Shown: positions 1 through 10,953 of the stretch, one piece after another
Position numbering within the stretch: position 1 is the stretch's first letter
Layout of the letters: each line of letters opens with the position of its first letter
Origin: Staphylotrichum longicolle
Lineage: Eukaryota; Ascomycota; Sordariomycetes; Sordariales; Chaetomiaceae
Direction: 5' to 3'
NCBI GenBank assembly: GCA_019096155.1
Contig: JAHCVI010000001.1
Span: 6,758,001 to 6,822,000 of the forward strand
Length of the DNA stretch: 64,000 nucleotides
The notes under the pieces: generated by a model
Told to the model about the DNA's origin: nothing
The model's database searches: none
What the model saw: the letters and a program-made list of their open reading frames with translations, nothing else
Translations under genes and position numbers: made by a program

Positions 1-1383
1 CTTTATGGCTCTGGTCCATGGTGCATGGCGACTGTCACTCACCTGCGTCAGGGCGCTGGGCGTGTCAAAGGTGTACAGCTGTTTGCCGTCCGCCGATAGC
101 TGTGCATGGCCATCATCAGCACCTTACTTCTACTTTCAAGGTGTTGGAGAGGCAAGGCACGGCACCTACTTGGACATTGAAAGCTGTGTGCCCTGGGAAC
201 TGGGTGCGTAAATAGTCCTCGAGGAGATCAGCCCGCAGGCGGTACGTGGGAGTCGAGCCTTGGACCATCAGGTACAGTAGGTATTTGCTGCAGCCGCTTG
301 GGATCGAAGGATAAGTCTCCTTGCGAGGAAAGTCTTGGAAAAGAAGCTGCACTTGCTGCTTCCCGCCCGAGTGAAGGCAAGAGGTACTTATCTGCTGAGC
401 CGCCCTTACCCCACCCTCCAGGGCTGCCTCCCGCATGCACGAAGAAGGCTCTGAGAAGCTGCAATCACTTGCAGCCACTACAGTGAAGAAAGCGGACGAC
501 AAACTGTGCGGTGGAATTTCTCCAGTCGTGATTGGAGGCCGGCAAGAGTGCAGTTTTGGGCAAGCAATGTGGAGACAAGAAACCTCAGAAGTGCTTGAAC
601 CTTTGGGCACAGCTCAAAATCTAAGTCACACCACCACAATAGCATTCAAGTTCTTGAGCATTCACGCATTCTTGCGACAGAGTCGTACTACACGCGCCCG
701 TGGCCTATTTTTCGCAACGGCCATCTCAGGAGCTAGGTAACGGACTCAGCCTTCCCGGCGACTGCATTAGTCCAGCCTGCACCGCGTTTCTAGGTTGTCT
801 GGCGACAAGGAGAAAAACCTGTGTCTTGACGACTGCCAATTCAAGCTGTCAGGGTGGCCCAAGATGGTCTCCTATGTGTTGGAGCCAAAGACAGCGAAGC
901 GCCGACACTTTCACCCCTTACCACACATCGTCCTTGTTTACGCCGCTTGAACCTGGGATCGAGCGTTTAATAGGCAACCAGCATGCCAAACTCTGAAACC
1001 AACCAGGGACCGCCTCCGGGACGTGCAACCGACAACATGACTGGAAGCTTCCTGAACGGACATGCGACGCCGCAACCATACAAGATGATCAATCCACACA
1101 AGCCTCGCTCCGAGTCGGACCCCAGCTGTCAACACACGACAGCTTGGATCTGTCCACTGTCGCCAACCACGACCAGCCACGACAGCGCCGGGTTTCCATT
1201 ACACGTGATAAGCTGGTTTAAATTCTGCCAACTTTACTCCAGGAGTGCCCCATCTTCTCTTCCTCTATCCTTAGTTTTCGCCCAGGTGCTCTCACAGCAA
1301 CACTGATCTTTGTCAAAATCCGGTCAATTTTATATATCAGCTCCTATCCACGAGAGCTCTCCCCTATAAACCAACAAGCCACA
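1..1383. other. Intergenic leader of window, no gene seen
   Basis: Only short overlapping open frames without recognisable motifs or consistent splice signals occur here. The right end is the promoter of the first gene. The left end could hold the UTR of a gene lying outside the window. Confidence 0.5.
1330..1337 (+). promoter_or_regulatory. TATA-like box
   Basis: A TATATATC-type stretch lies about 50 bases upstream of the ATG of the first gene, at a plausible spacing for a fungal TATA element with a short leader. Confidence 0.4.
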
Positions 1384-1941
1384 ATGGTTACGGTTGCCAC
1401 TGGTGGCGCCGCCGCCATTCCTGGTCTTATCGTCTCGCACGGAGCCGCCGCTGCCACCGCCGCTGCCACCCTCGCTGCCGAGGGCGGTCTTGGAATCGCC
1501 GTGGCACTGGAAACCGCAGGCGCTGTCGCCGCTGCCGAGACTGCCTTTGCTGGGGCTGTTGTTGCAGAGAGTGTCGTGACCGCCATCACGGGCCTCACCG
1601 CCTTCAATGCGTGGAACCCAGTGGGATGGACTCTGGGAGCCGTCCTCGTCGGCGCCGATCCGCACAGCTCATCTGCCGTGACCTGGGCCTGCTACAAGCC
1701 CATCATTGGCGAGGCCGACACCGACGACGACGACGGCACGCCGGCCAAACCCATCACGTTCGCGGAATTGGCCGCACACCCAGAGGTTCGGCGGGTCTCC
1801 GTCTCCACCAGGAGCACTGCTCCCTGCACCGGCAACCTCCCTGATGTTGAGGTCGAGAACAAACTAGGACAGCGGTTCTTGCTCCGCGGTGTGGTTCTGC
1901 CATGGGGCCCAGCCGCGTATCATGCCGAACGGATTCTCTGA
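1384..1941 (+). CDS. Conserved fungal protein of unknown function, Ala/Gly-rich N-terminus
   Basis: An intronless frame of 185 residues beginning at the first ATG after a TATA-like element, with an A at -3 (CACAATGG). The first 90 residues are strongly Ala/Gly/Val-rich and hydrophobic, resembling membrane-inserting or glycine-zipper helices. Next come a short acidic patch (TDDDDGT) and a C-terminal half of about 80 residues that looks like a compact globular domain ending in HAERI. The layout of a hydrophobic glycine-rich front, a W/G-containing turn and a small beta-rich tail matches a type of fungal hypothetical protein I recall, but I cannot give a function. No signal peptide is obvious. 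I am fairly sure it is a real gene and unsure of its role. Confidence 0.65.
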   Translation: MVTVATGGAAAIPGLIVSHGAAAATAAATLAAEGGLGIAVALETAGAVAAAETAFAGAVVAESVVTAITGLTAFNAWNPVGWTLGAVLVGADPHSSSAVTWACYKPIIGEADTDDDDGTPAKPITFAELAAHPEVRRVSVSTRSTAPCTGNLPDVEVENKLGQRFLLRGVVLPWGPAAYHAERIL

Positions 1942-2586
1942 AGTTGGAATACGGTCCAGAGCTCGTTGCACTGCTCATATGTAGGGCTTGGGGTTCCTTA
2001 TGTTGCTTCTTTGACTGCGCTTGATTTGACTTGCATTTCTTGGTTGGCGCGGGGGGTTAGCCGACCCAAGGCTTTCAGTCTGGTTGACCAACTCGAGGCA
2101 TGGCTGCTCGATGTGGCACAATGTGCGGGGTGGCGGGCAGGCAAGGGGAACGGGCTTCAGTAAGGGTTTCCGTTCTTCTCTCTATTTCCCATGTATTCTT
2201 CCCTGTTTTCACAACGAGATGTTATACCGCACGTTCTGTTGACAGCTGCTCTCCTTGGACTGATTGGCACTGATGTCTGCACACTGCTCCTGGCCCTCGT
2301 TTCTCCTTCTCCAGCATGAAGCGATCGTGGCCAACAGCCACCAGGCCAAGTTTTCCTGGTCCTCAACCCGGAGCTAAATGTTGATTGACCGCGACTGGGA
2401 CATTTGTCGACAAGGAGAACCTGAACTCTGTCTGCAAACGGGCTATTCCGTGATTAAATGCCGATCTTCTGTCGCAGTGCCCGATTTCGGCTCAGTTGGA
2501 GAATGAGACAGACGGCTATATAGTCTCTAGTTAGTTTCTATAGCTATTATGTTTTGGCTGTTTCCACTCAAGGACCGACCGGCGTC
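1942..2586. other. Intergenic, no gene seen
   Basis: Holds the 3' flank of the first gene and the promoter of the next. A TATATAG element near 2516 could serve the downstream gene. An out-of-frame ATG at 2549 opens a frame of about 53 codons that overlaps the next gene. Confidence 0.4.
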
Positions 2587-3321
2587 ATGGACTACCGCCC
2601 TTGTCGGCTCTCTCACGGAGACTCACCACGCCCTGACTGGCATCACAGGAAACGATGGCTCGATGGAAGCAGTTTCAGTATTGACTACCAGAGCATCCGC
2701 CTTGCCATGAACCGCCACTTTCTAGGACTCTCGAACGGCTTGCCATTAGAGAATTTCAATGTCAAAGCCAGCTCGGTCGAAACAAGCCCGAATGCTCTAT
2801 GGCACCCATGGCAAGGGAAACCGCTCCCAAGACCGCTACCTTGGCAAGAAAATTGGTCGGCACGTATCCTCAAAGATGAGCTGTTTCTATCAGCCACCCG
2901 CACCCTAAACGGCGCCGGCTGGACTGATTCAACGCTAAGAGCTGCGTTGGACTCGGAATGGCGCGAGATTTGTGGCCACGTCAGGACATCAGGCCCAGCC
3001 TTCTGTTCTATCACTGCCCTCAGCCGTTCCTCGTCTCCCGGCGTCTTCACACCATGCCGTGGTCTTGTCGGGTCGTGCCGCGAGTGCCTCATGGATTACG
3101 TTACAACAGTGGAGCGGAGGGGTGAGGAGCCAACGGCCTCCTGGTTCATTACCATCACTTCGTATTACCAACTGGGAAGCGGCCGCTCACCCTGGGATGC
3201 AAAATGGGAAGGTTTTGGGAAACGAATGGCCGCATCCGCCTTTCTCATGCGGCGAGACTTGGTCGCGCATCCTCTGGGATCAGTCAAGGCGGCGTGGGAC
3301 TCTCAGGACTCGCAATCTTGA
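2587..3321 (+). CDS. Hypothetical fungal protein with Cys pair and HQLG/CRSP-like tail
   Basis: An open frame of about 245 residues. The part from residue 41 on (starting MNRHFLGLSNGLP) looks like a known kind of fungal hypothetical protein, sometimes found downstream of F-box domains. It has a block reading TPCRGLVGSCRECL, then WFITITSYYQLG followed by RSPWDAKW. No F-box is visible upstream, so the protein is either short or has lost its N-terminus. The start is ambiguous: in-frame ATGs occur at 2587 and 2707, and the second fits the conserved block better. Two cysteines (C-x2-C) and several aromatic residues in the tail could form a small zinc-binding or structural unit. The function is unknown. 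It converges with the SDR gene, leaving about 100 bases between stops. Confidence 0.5.
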   Translation: MDYRPCRLSHGDSPRPDWHHRKRWLDGSSFSIDYQSIRLAMNRHFLGLSNGLPLENFNVKASSVETSPNALWHPWQGKPLPRPLPWQENWSARILKDELFLSATRTLNGAGWTDSTLRAALDSEWREICGHVRTSGPAFCSITALSRSSSPGVFTPCRGLVGSCRECLMDYVTTVERRGEEPTASWFITITSYYQLGSGRSPWDAKWEGFGKRMAASAFLMRRDLVAHPLGSVKAAWDSQDSQS

Positions 3322-3425
3322 ACGACTAATGGTTCGCACAGCGGATGGAGAACTGAGCCATCCCTCTCATTTAAGTCAATACCTAACACATAACAACCAA
3401 GATCTTCTACAATTCAAACTAGGTA

Positions 3426-4612
3426 TCATCTCGCCTCCATATTGTCCTCTCTCGTGGTATACACCCCCGTGGAAACGGCATGATATCCCAGCTTCCCCAC
3501 CCACAAGCTCAGCTCACTCCTCCACTCCTCCCCCTTCCCAACCATCTCCACCGCCCTCTGAAACGTATACACAGGCTTCCACCCCAGCTCCCTGACCGCC
3601 CGCCCCGAATCATACACCCGATCGACCCGCCTCAAGAACCGCCACCCCTTCCGCTCAAACACCTCCCCGACCCCGGGACACACCGTCTCAAACACCCGCC
3701 CGGCGTCCTCATCCAGCCCCCTCAGCACCCCGTCCTCCCTCTTGAACGGCGTCGGCCCGCTGACAATGTACGTGCCCCAGCCCACCTTCCCCTCCCCGCG
3801 GCCCGCCTTGTCCATCGCGCAGACGCACGCGGCGACCGCGTCGGCGAGGTCGACCCGCCGCGACGCGAGCTCCAGCACCTTGAGGTTGTCCCCGCCCATC
3901 GCGCCGCGCCGCTCCTCGTCGTCGTCCTCCTCGGGGAAGAAGCGGCTCATGCGCAGCACCAGGATGGGCAGGCCCGTCTGCTTGTGCGCCAGGCGGCACA
4001 CGTCCTCGGCCGCGGTCTTGGTGACGCCGTAGATGTTTTTCGGTTGGGGCACGACCGACTCGTCGATCCAGGCCGCGGGCTCGCCTGGCGGCGGGGCGAG
4101 GGCGTGGCCGAAGGTGGAGGTGGTGGAGATGAAGATGAAAGATTTGACCGTCGGGTTGGTGGCCGGGATGGCGTGGACGTTGGGGGGCAGCGGGAGCGCG
4201 GGAGGGAGGGGGCGGTGGCGGCTCGAGGAGGGCGTGCGTGCCGGTGATGTTGGTTGGATGAACTCGTGTTTGGTGTGCGAGCAGATGTCTGGTTCGGGGT
4301 AATGTTAGGTCTTTTGATTCTTTCTTTTGATTTTTTTTTGGCGTCGAAAGTGGAAGCCTCGGGGGAGTGAGAGGGCGGGTCTGACTTACGAGGTTTGTGC
4401 AGGGTTGCGGCGTGGATGATGTGGACGGGTTGGTAGGTTGCAAAGACAAAGTCGAGAAAGGTGGTATCGGTGATGGAGCCGATGAGGGTGGTAGTCGAGC
4501 TGGGCTTGATGTCGATGCCGATCGGGTGGTACCCGAGGTCGGGCAGGGCGAGCATCAGGGCTTTGCCCAGGTGGCCGGCTGAGCCAGTGACAAGGACGGT
4601 GGGCTTGTACAT
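3426..4612 (-). CDS. NAD-dependent epimerase/dehydratase-like extended SDR
   Basis: Two exons (4612-4390, 4288-3426) joined over a 101-base intron with a GTAAGT donor give 361 residues. The N-terminus carries a Rossmann TGxxGxxG motif (TGSAGHLG, residues 9-16) and an acidic residue after beta-2 for NAD. Further on come an FIFISTTSTFG segment (the catalytic Ser/Thr strand) and YGVTK, the Tyr-x3-Lys pair. The family oxidises or epimerises nucleotide sugars or related alcohols; the substrate cannot be told. Oddity: between about 4200 and 4256 the expected segment TNITGTHALLE is present in a different frame from its flanks. The frame stays open because the shifts sum to a multiple of three, so about 20-35 residues there are probably mistranslated by compensating indels. 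The protein looks cytosolic. Confidence 0.8.
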
Positions 4613-5439
4613 GGCGACGGTGGGATTCGTGCAACCTGCTGTTTGAGGATCGAAGATCGAAGGAGTGAGAGAGATGTGCTGGCGATGGTGGAGCCGTGTC
4701 TGTCTCAGCCGGGTGAAACTGGCTACAGGGACTTATGCTGCTGATCAGTACGACGCGAGTCGCCACCAGTGGTATAAATCTCACGTGTTCTGTTGTTCGT
4801 AGGATTCACCTGCAGTGAGCCACGCGGACGGATGCCGAATAATAAGCAAAAGACATGCGTGTGTGGGTAGTGTAATGTGAGAGCAATCCGTCCCAACCCT
4901 CCGATGAGTCGATCGGTGTTGGCCATTCTGTCACAATCTTGGGCTAGATCTAGGTGGGGATCTCGATACAGTAAGGAAGCCCCTGGCTTGGTGGTGGACT
5001 ATTGGCTTGACTCTGCCCCCATCTGCATGCAGTGTCGTCCAATGTCCTTTCATTAAGACGTGAGTCACGATAATTCCCGGATTAAGTTACCTAAACAATC
5101 CCCTCCCTACCCCCAGAAAGTCAAAGTTAGGAAGGTGAATACCAGCACCTGAGTCTCAAGTTTTCCAAAGCCAAGAGAAGGAACACTGGTCAGGGGGCGG
5201 GCGACGGGGCCTTCCAATTAGCTTCAGCGAACTGAGACCAGCCATAGGGACTCTCTAAGCCTCCAATTGGTACCACTTGTTGCCAAAAAAATTATCGTGT
5301 CCCATCTTCTATGTTGTCGAGGAGTGAAGCCGATCGAGTCGTCGCCCCTAAATGGCCGGGTGGCGAGACACAAATTTCGTGCAACTTCCGATTCTTGGTT
5401 TCAGTTTCGTGAACCAGTTCTCCGCAATCATTCGGCCAG
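4613..5439. other. Intergenic, promoter side of SDR and 3' flank of IleRS
   Basis: No coding sequence is evident. The SDR promoter and the IleRS terminator must lie here; no clear TATA element or repeat was seen. Confidence 0.4.
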
Positions 5440-8400
5440 TCAAACTCTTGCAAGCTGCAAAACGACAACAACAGTCCCAATAACCTGCTCCTCCTCCGCA
5501 ATGATATGTCTCTCAGCGACTCCATGCTCCTGTGCTTCCTCAACTTGTCCCCGCAGCGCGGCGACAAACATGTCTTGATGGGCCGCCACCAGCGAACCGA
5601 GCTCAACGCCATCGGGATCCGAGATAACGCGCTGACGCATGCACACCTCGTCGGTCGGCACGAGGCCCGCCTTCTTTCGCAGACGCTGGAAACGGCTGAC
5701 GAGCTCCCGCACCAGCCCTTCCTCAGCCAGCTCCGGGTGCGGAGCAACGTCCAGCAGGACAATCATGTCGTCCGCGAAGGCGGGTTCCCATTGTGACTGC
5801 GAATCGTCGCTGCCGTCTGCTCCCCGTCCTTGACCTTTTCCAATCACTCTGACAAGCGTCAGGTCGCCTTCGACCAGCGATATACCGTCAAGCTTCATTG
5901 CCTTGGTTCGCTGGTACTCTCTGAGCTGCGCCTGACTCAGGGTCGGCAGCATCTTGCGCACGACCTGGACGTCCCTTTTCAGTTTCTTGCCGAGGGAAGG
6001 CCAGTCCACCCGCGCTTCGAGACGGATGCCGAACCGCTCCTCGTCGTCGGTCAGAACGACATCCCGCACGTTCAGTTCCTCCTGGACATAGCTCTTCAGC
6101 GAGTTGATGTCCGCCAGGGGTTGGCTGTCGGCGATAACCACGAGCGACAGCAGCGGAGTCTTGAGTGACAGGCCGCGGCGCTCTCGTGCGACCCTGCCCA
6201 GCTGGATCACCTTTTGCATGACAGAGACTTGACGCTCGATGACTGCGTCAAACAGCGCTTCCTGGACGGTCGGGAAGGGGAGAAAGTGGACGCTTCTTGC
6301 GTCGGCGCAGCTCGCGGTGGCCGACACCAGGTGCGGTCGGAGGAGCTGGTAGATGTGTTCGGTGAGGAATGGTATGAACGGTGCTAGAGCGCGGACCATG
6401 GTGAAGAGCACCTGGAGCAGCGTGTTCAGTGCGGCCGTTGTATCGTTCATACCAAGCCCGGCGACGCCCTTGAGACGCTTGCGGTTGAAGCGAATGTACC
6501 AGTTAGTCAGATTGTCAATGACTTGCAGCAACCGCGGCACAACAGTATACAGGCGGTAACCTATATCTTCTCAGTTTCCAGGATACATGAGTTGACCGAG
6601 GGAGTGGGATTGGCAAGTATACCTCGCATCTCTTCCTCCATGAAGCGGAGAAGGCTTTGACAGTCGGCCAGAATCCAACGGTCCATGACGTTTTCGACGC
6701 CACGGTCTTCAAACGCAATTTGCAAGGCGAAGTCTTGTCCTTCCGATTTCTTGTACAAGAGCGTTTGTTCTTGGAAGAAACGATAGCTGTTCCAGAGAGG
6801 TAAAAGGACCCTGGCGACAATGTCCTTGACCCCTGACTCCTTGAAGCGCATTGGTTCTGCCCTCACGACGGGGCTGTTGATGAGATACAACCTCAACGCA
6901 TCTGAGCCGTACTGGTCAAGAATCTCGTTTGGATCGTGGTAGTTCCGGAGACTCTTGGACATCTTCGTGCCGTCCTCGGCGAGCACGATGCCATTCACAA
7001 TGACATTTTTGAACGGCAACGTGTGGAACAGCCAAGGACCGTGAGGGTGTAAAACCATCCGCGCGTCTGATCAAGACCTTCGGCGATGAAGTCGGCCGGA
7101 AACAGGCCGTCGTGGAAATGGCCCGAGTTTTCAAAGGATAATGAATCGAGGCGTACGGCATACTCCCGGATTCGAACCTTGCTCGTTGTTAGCCGCGACA
7201 CTGACGCAGTCAAGCCGGCGAATGGTCATGTGAATAGACGAACCAGCAGTCGAATATTTCCTCCACCCGGCGCAGAACCCCCTTTCCTTGTCGCGAGGGA
7301 ATCGTGATTCTATCGACCTTGTCCCGGTGGATGTCTTCAAGCGGGCCGTCGAAGCCGCTCAGGCGCTTCAGTTCCTCGACACTGCCCACGCACACGATTT
7401 CTTCGTAGTCTTCGCTCACCCACAGTGGAATTGGTGTTCCCCAGTATCGGTTTCTGGAGATGTTCCAATCATGGGCGTTCGAAATCCAGTTTGCGAATCG
7501 CTTGTCCTTGACAAACTTTGGAACCCAGTTCGATTCCTCGAGGTTCCTGAGCATCTCCGGAATGGAATCGGTGACTCGGATGAACCACGAGGAGACGGCG
7601 CGCCGAATGAGCTGTGTATCTGACCGCCAGCAAAACTTGTCGACGTGGCTAACCTGGCTTTCGACCAGCAGCCGGCCGGTTGATCTCAGATCCTTGAGAA
7701 TGGCCCTGTCGGCTGTCTTCACATACTGCCCAACGTAATCAGGCACTTCGGCGGTAAAGCAGCCAGCGTCGTCGACGGGGCACGGTGGCAAACGGCGGGG
7801 CGTAATAAAACCGGCAGCGACAGCGGCGTCGTAGTCTTCCTGCCCAAAGGCCGGAGCTTGGTGAACAAGCCCCGTTCCCTCCTCCGCCTCCACGTAGGTT
7901 GCTGCAATGACCTGAAAGCAATCCGCGAAGGCATCCGAGAAGTAGTTGAACAAGGGCTTGTACTTCCACCCCACCATGGATTTTCCAGGGATCCTGTTGA
8001 GGATGGTGTACTGTGCCTTTGTTAGGTCCTTGTAGAGCATGGACAAGCCACTCTCCAACATGATGAATATGTGACCAGTCTTTTCTTCAAGAATTTCCAG
8101 GTACTCAAAGTCCGAGTGGACGGCGATGAGCAAATTCGAGGGCAATGTCCAGGGGGTAGTTGTGTAGACAACAAGAGACGTGTCCTCCTTGCCCTCAACA
8201 CCAACCACGGGGAAGGACACCAAGACAGCGGGGTCCTGGGTCAGCTTTTCGTTCTGTTTTGACTCCATGTGGCTCAGGGATGTACAGAGCTTCGTCGAGT
8301 ACGGCATGATCTGATAGGCACGATAGACGTCCCCTTGGTCATAGAGCTGCTTAAACACCCACCAGCAAGACTCCATGAAGTTGAGGTCCATGGACTAGTC

Positions 8401-9063
8401 TAGAGTGTCAGGAGAGGCGCCAATACAATTCAGACCAGGGTGAAGTGTGATTGTCGCTTACCTTGTAGTCATGGTCAAAATCGATCCATCTGCCCAGACG
8501 TTCAATGGTGTGCCTCCATTCAGCTGAATAAGTCATGACGATGGATCTACACTCGGCGTTATACTTTTCAATGCCCATTTGGCTGACCGCATCGCGTGCT
8601 GAAAGTTTCAATCTCTTGTCGATTTCGTACTCAATGGGAACACCGTGAGTGTCCCAGCCGAAGCGGCGACTAACGTGGTAGCCCTTCATGGACCAATACC
8701 GGGGAATGATGTCCTTGATGGTGGAGGTGAGAAGATGGCCATAATGCGGCAGTCCTGCGAGAGAGGTTCAGCAGGAGATCTGATCACCCCTTAGATGACC
8801 GAATGGGCGGGTCCTTCTACCTGTCGCTATTAGTGTACAAGGAGAGTTAGCAAGCCCATCTAGCTACTTGACCTAGGTGATGGTGGACGTTTTGAACCAT
8901 GAACCGCCCAAGATAATTTCGGTAGCAGACGTACCGAAAGGGGCCCATCGTAGAACGTGAACCGTGGCTGGTCTTGAGTGAGTCGAAGCTGGGTCTGGAA
9001 TGCATCGATCTCCCGCCAGTACCGCAGCACTTCCTCCTCAGCCTTGGGGAAGTTGACGCTCAT
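5440..9063 (-). CDS. ILS1: Isoleucyl-tRNA synthetase, cytoplasmic
   Basis: Class I aminoacyl-tRNA synthetase that charges tRNA-Ile in the cytosol. Exons: 9063-8935, 8826-8821 (a six-base microexon), 8754-8462, 8394-7244, 7177-6623 and 6560-5440; spliced length about 1087 residues, close to the yeast enzyme (1072). The HIGH motif is HYGH in GLPHYGHLL, the KMSKS loop is KMSKS in DGTKMSKSLRNY, and the editing domain contains TTPWTLPSNLL. Without the microexon the invariant ATG of PFATGLPHYGH is absent. Three places break the frame relative to the family: one base short at about 8940-8946 (before PF), one base short at about 7133-7137 (after IHYP), and about seven bases short at about 7029-7033 (where VLG is followed by LFHTLPFKN). 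For an essential gene these are more likely assembly errors than inactivation. The intron at 7178-7243 uses a GTTCGT donor. Confidence 0.92.
8821..8826 (-). other. ILS1: Six-base microexon of the IleRS gene
   Basis: Reading on the minus strand, ACTAATAG precedes CGACAG, which is followed by GTAGAAGG. The six bases complete codons for A-T-G between exon ends coding PF(G) and (GA)LPHYGH, reproducing the family-invariant PFATGLPHYGH. The upstream intron (8827-8934) has a GCTAAC branch site and the downstream intron (8755-8820) a TGCTGAAC branch site. A gene finder would probably miss it. Confidence 0.75.
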
Positions 9064-9559
9064 GATTTTTGCTCTTGCAGTCTTGCGTAAAAGGAAGATG
9101 TTTCGACGGAGCTTGCTTGTCGCTTTGCTTCTTGATTTTGCGTGTTCACGAGGAGTCGTTTGTTGTTTCTTGCTCAGACGAATGGGTGTTGCGGGGTACT
9201 TAATGGGGGCGGGAGATGGGAAGACGTTGAGTCATAGTTGGAAGGAAAGCGGTTGGGCGGTTGCACAAAACGCATCCTTGCTGGTTCCTGCAGTCAGCAA
9301 CCAACGACGGGCCAATTCCAAGGTTGATTCAACCTCTCGTTGCATCACGAAATCAGCCGTCCACAAGTGCCTGATCAGGTCTGTGCCAGCAGGATACGAT
9401 GCTTTCTGGCAATGTAGGGTAATCACCGCTGCCCTAAATTCTACACATAATCAAGTAGTCCAACATATCCCAAGTCCATGAATTCCAACACCAGCAACTC
9501 CTCTTGCCAAATACCCAGTCAACGCAACCCAGCACATCCGTCGCAGCCGCCACCAACCT
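9064..9559. other. Intergenic between IleRS start and glutamine synthetase stop
   Basis: No gene seen. Holds the IleRS promoter and the glutamine synthetase 3' flank. Confidence 0.45.
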
Positions 9560-10953
9560 AGACAGGCCCGAAGACCCTACCACAACTGTTAGTTCGGTCC
9601 ACTCAACCCCAGAAAGCTAGATGCAACTCACGTCTCCATGATGATACCAGTGATCTGGTACGGGTCGGCGTTGGACGCAGGCCGGCGGTCCTCAAAGTAC
9701 CCGTACCCCTTGGCCGCGCACTCGCGGGGAATGCGGATCGACGCGCCGCGGTTGGCGACGCCGTATGTGAACTGGTCGATGGCGCCCGTCTCGTGGCGGC
9801 CCGTCAGGCGCTTCTCGTTGTCCTCGCCGTAGACGGCAATGTGCTCCTGGTGGCGGGTGCCGAGCTTGGCGATGGCCGACTCGATGTGCTTCATGCCGCC
9901 CTGAGATGGTGGGTTAACACCTGACCAGAAACGAATGTGGGGTTGGAAGGGGGGTTTACCTCTTCGCGCATCTCCTTGGTGGAGAAGTTGCTGTGCAGGC
10001 CAGCGCCGTTCCAGTCGCCCGGGATGGGCTTCGGGTGGACCGAGACCTTGACGCCAAACTCTTCGGCGATACGGTTCAAGAGGAAGCGAGCCAACCAGAG
10101 TTGGTCACCCACTGGGAATGGTCAGCCACAAATCGGAACGAAGGGTCATGTGGTGCGCGGCTTACTCTCAATGCCGATGCATGGCCCAACCTGGAACTCC
10201 CACTGGGCAGCTAAAATGGGTGTCAGTATACGGAACGGAGCAAAAGCGTTGGAGTCGACGTACGCATGACCTCTGCGTTCGTCCCCGAGATCTTGATGCC
10301 GGCGTACAGACACGCGCGGTAGTGCGCCTCGACAATGTCACGCTGCACAACCTTGCCGGCACCCACACCGCAATAGTACGGGCCCTGGGGCGCCGGGAAA
10401 CCGTTCTGGGGCCAGCCATAGGGCCGGTCGTTCAGGTCCAGCAGGGTGTACTCCTGCTCGAGGCCGAACCACGGCTCGTGCGCCGCGTGGGCCTGCATCA
10501 GTTTGGCCGTCTCGTGGCGGAAGTTGTACTTGTTGGGCGTGCCATCCGAGTCCCAGCACTCGGCGAGCACGAGGATGTTCTTGCCGAGACGGATCGGGTC
10601 CGGGTAGACGGCGACGGGCTTGAGGTAGACATCCGAGTTGTCGCCGGGTGCTTGGCCGGTGGATGAACCGTCAAAGTTCCATGTGGGCAGGTCCTCGGGC
10701 TTGTAGTCTTGCTCGGGCAGGGTCTGTGGGGGTCACGGTGAGCTGCTCGTCCAGCTATGAGTCGAGTTTTGCAGGGAAACATACCCTCGACTTGGAACGG
10801 GTGCCGCCTTCTGAGTCGATCCTGGATTTTTGGGTCAGTCTCCAGTCCCCAAGGCATTTGATTATTTACGGGTCGTCTGCACACTCACCAGATGTACTCG
10901 GCAATGATGGTGCCCTTCTGGTCGAGCGAAAAGTACTTTGCGATCTGGGCCAT
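9560..10953 (-). CDS. GLN1: Glutamine synthetase, type II (eukaryotic)
   Basis: Makes glutamine from glutamate, ammonium and ATP; a cytosolic decamer-type enzyme of nitrogen assimilation. Seven exons (10953-10889, 10821-10785, 10723-10264, 10210-10166, 10111-9960, 9900-9632, 9578-9560) give 348 residues, the usual fungal length, with every junction in phase. Hallmarks in order: YIWIDSEGGTRSK, TWNFDGSSTGQA, the catalytic segment GLEQEYTL, GTNAEVMPAQWEFQVGP, GDWNGAGLHSNFST, and RGASIRIPREC with the ATP/phosphate-binding arginines. A last mini-exon adds VFGPV; stopping at the in-frame TGA inside intron 6 would truncate the conserved end. The start is the only ATG giving the conserved leader MAQIAKYFSLDQKG. 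GATA motifs upstream suggest nitrogen regulation. No frame break was found. Confidence 0.95.

Noticed and set aside
7781..7795. GGTGGCAAAC, a match to the yeast proteasome control element
   Set aside because: It lies inside the IleRS coding sequence, far from the proteasome genes.
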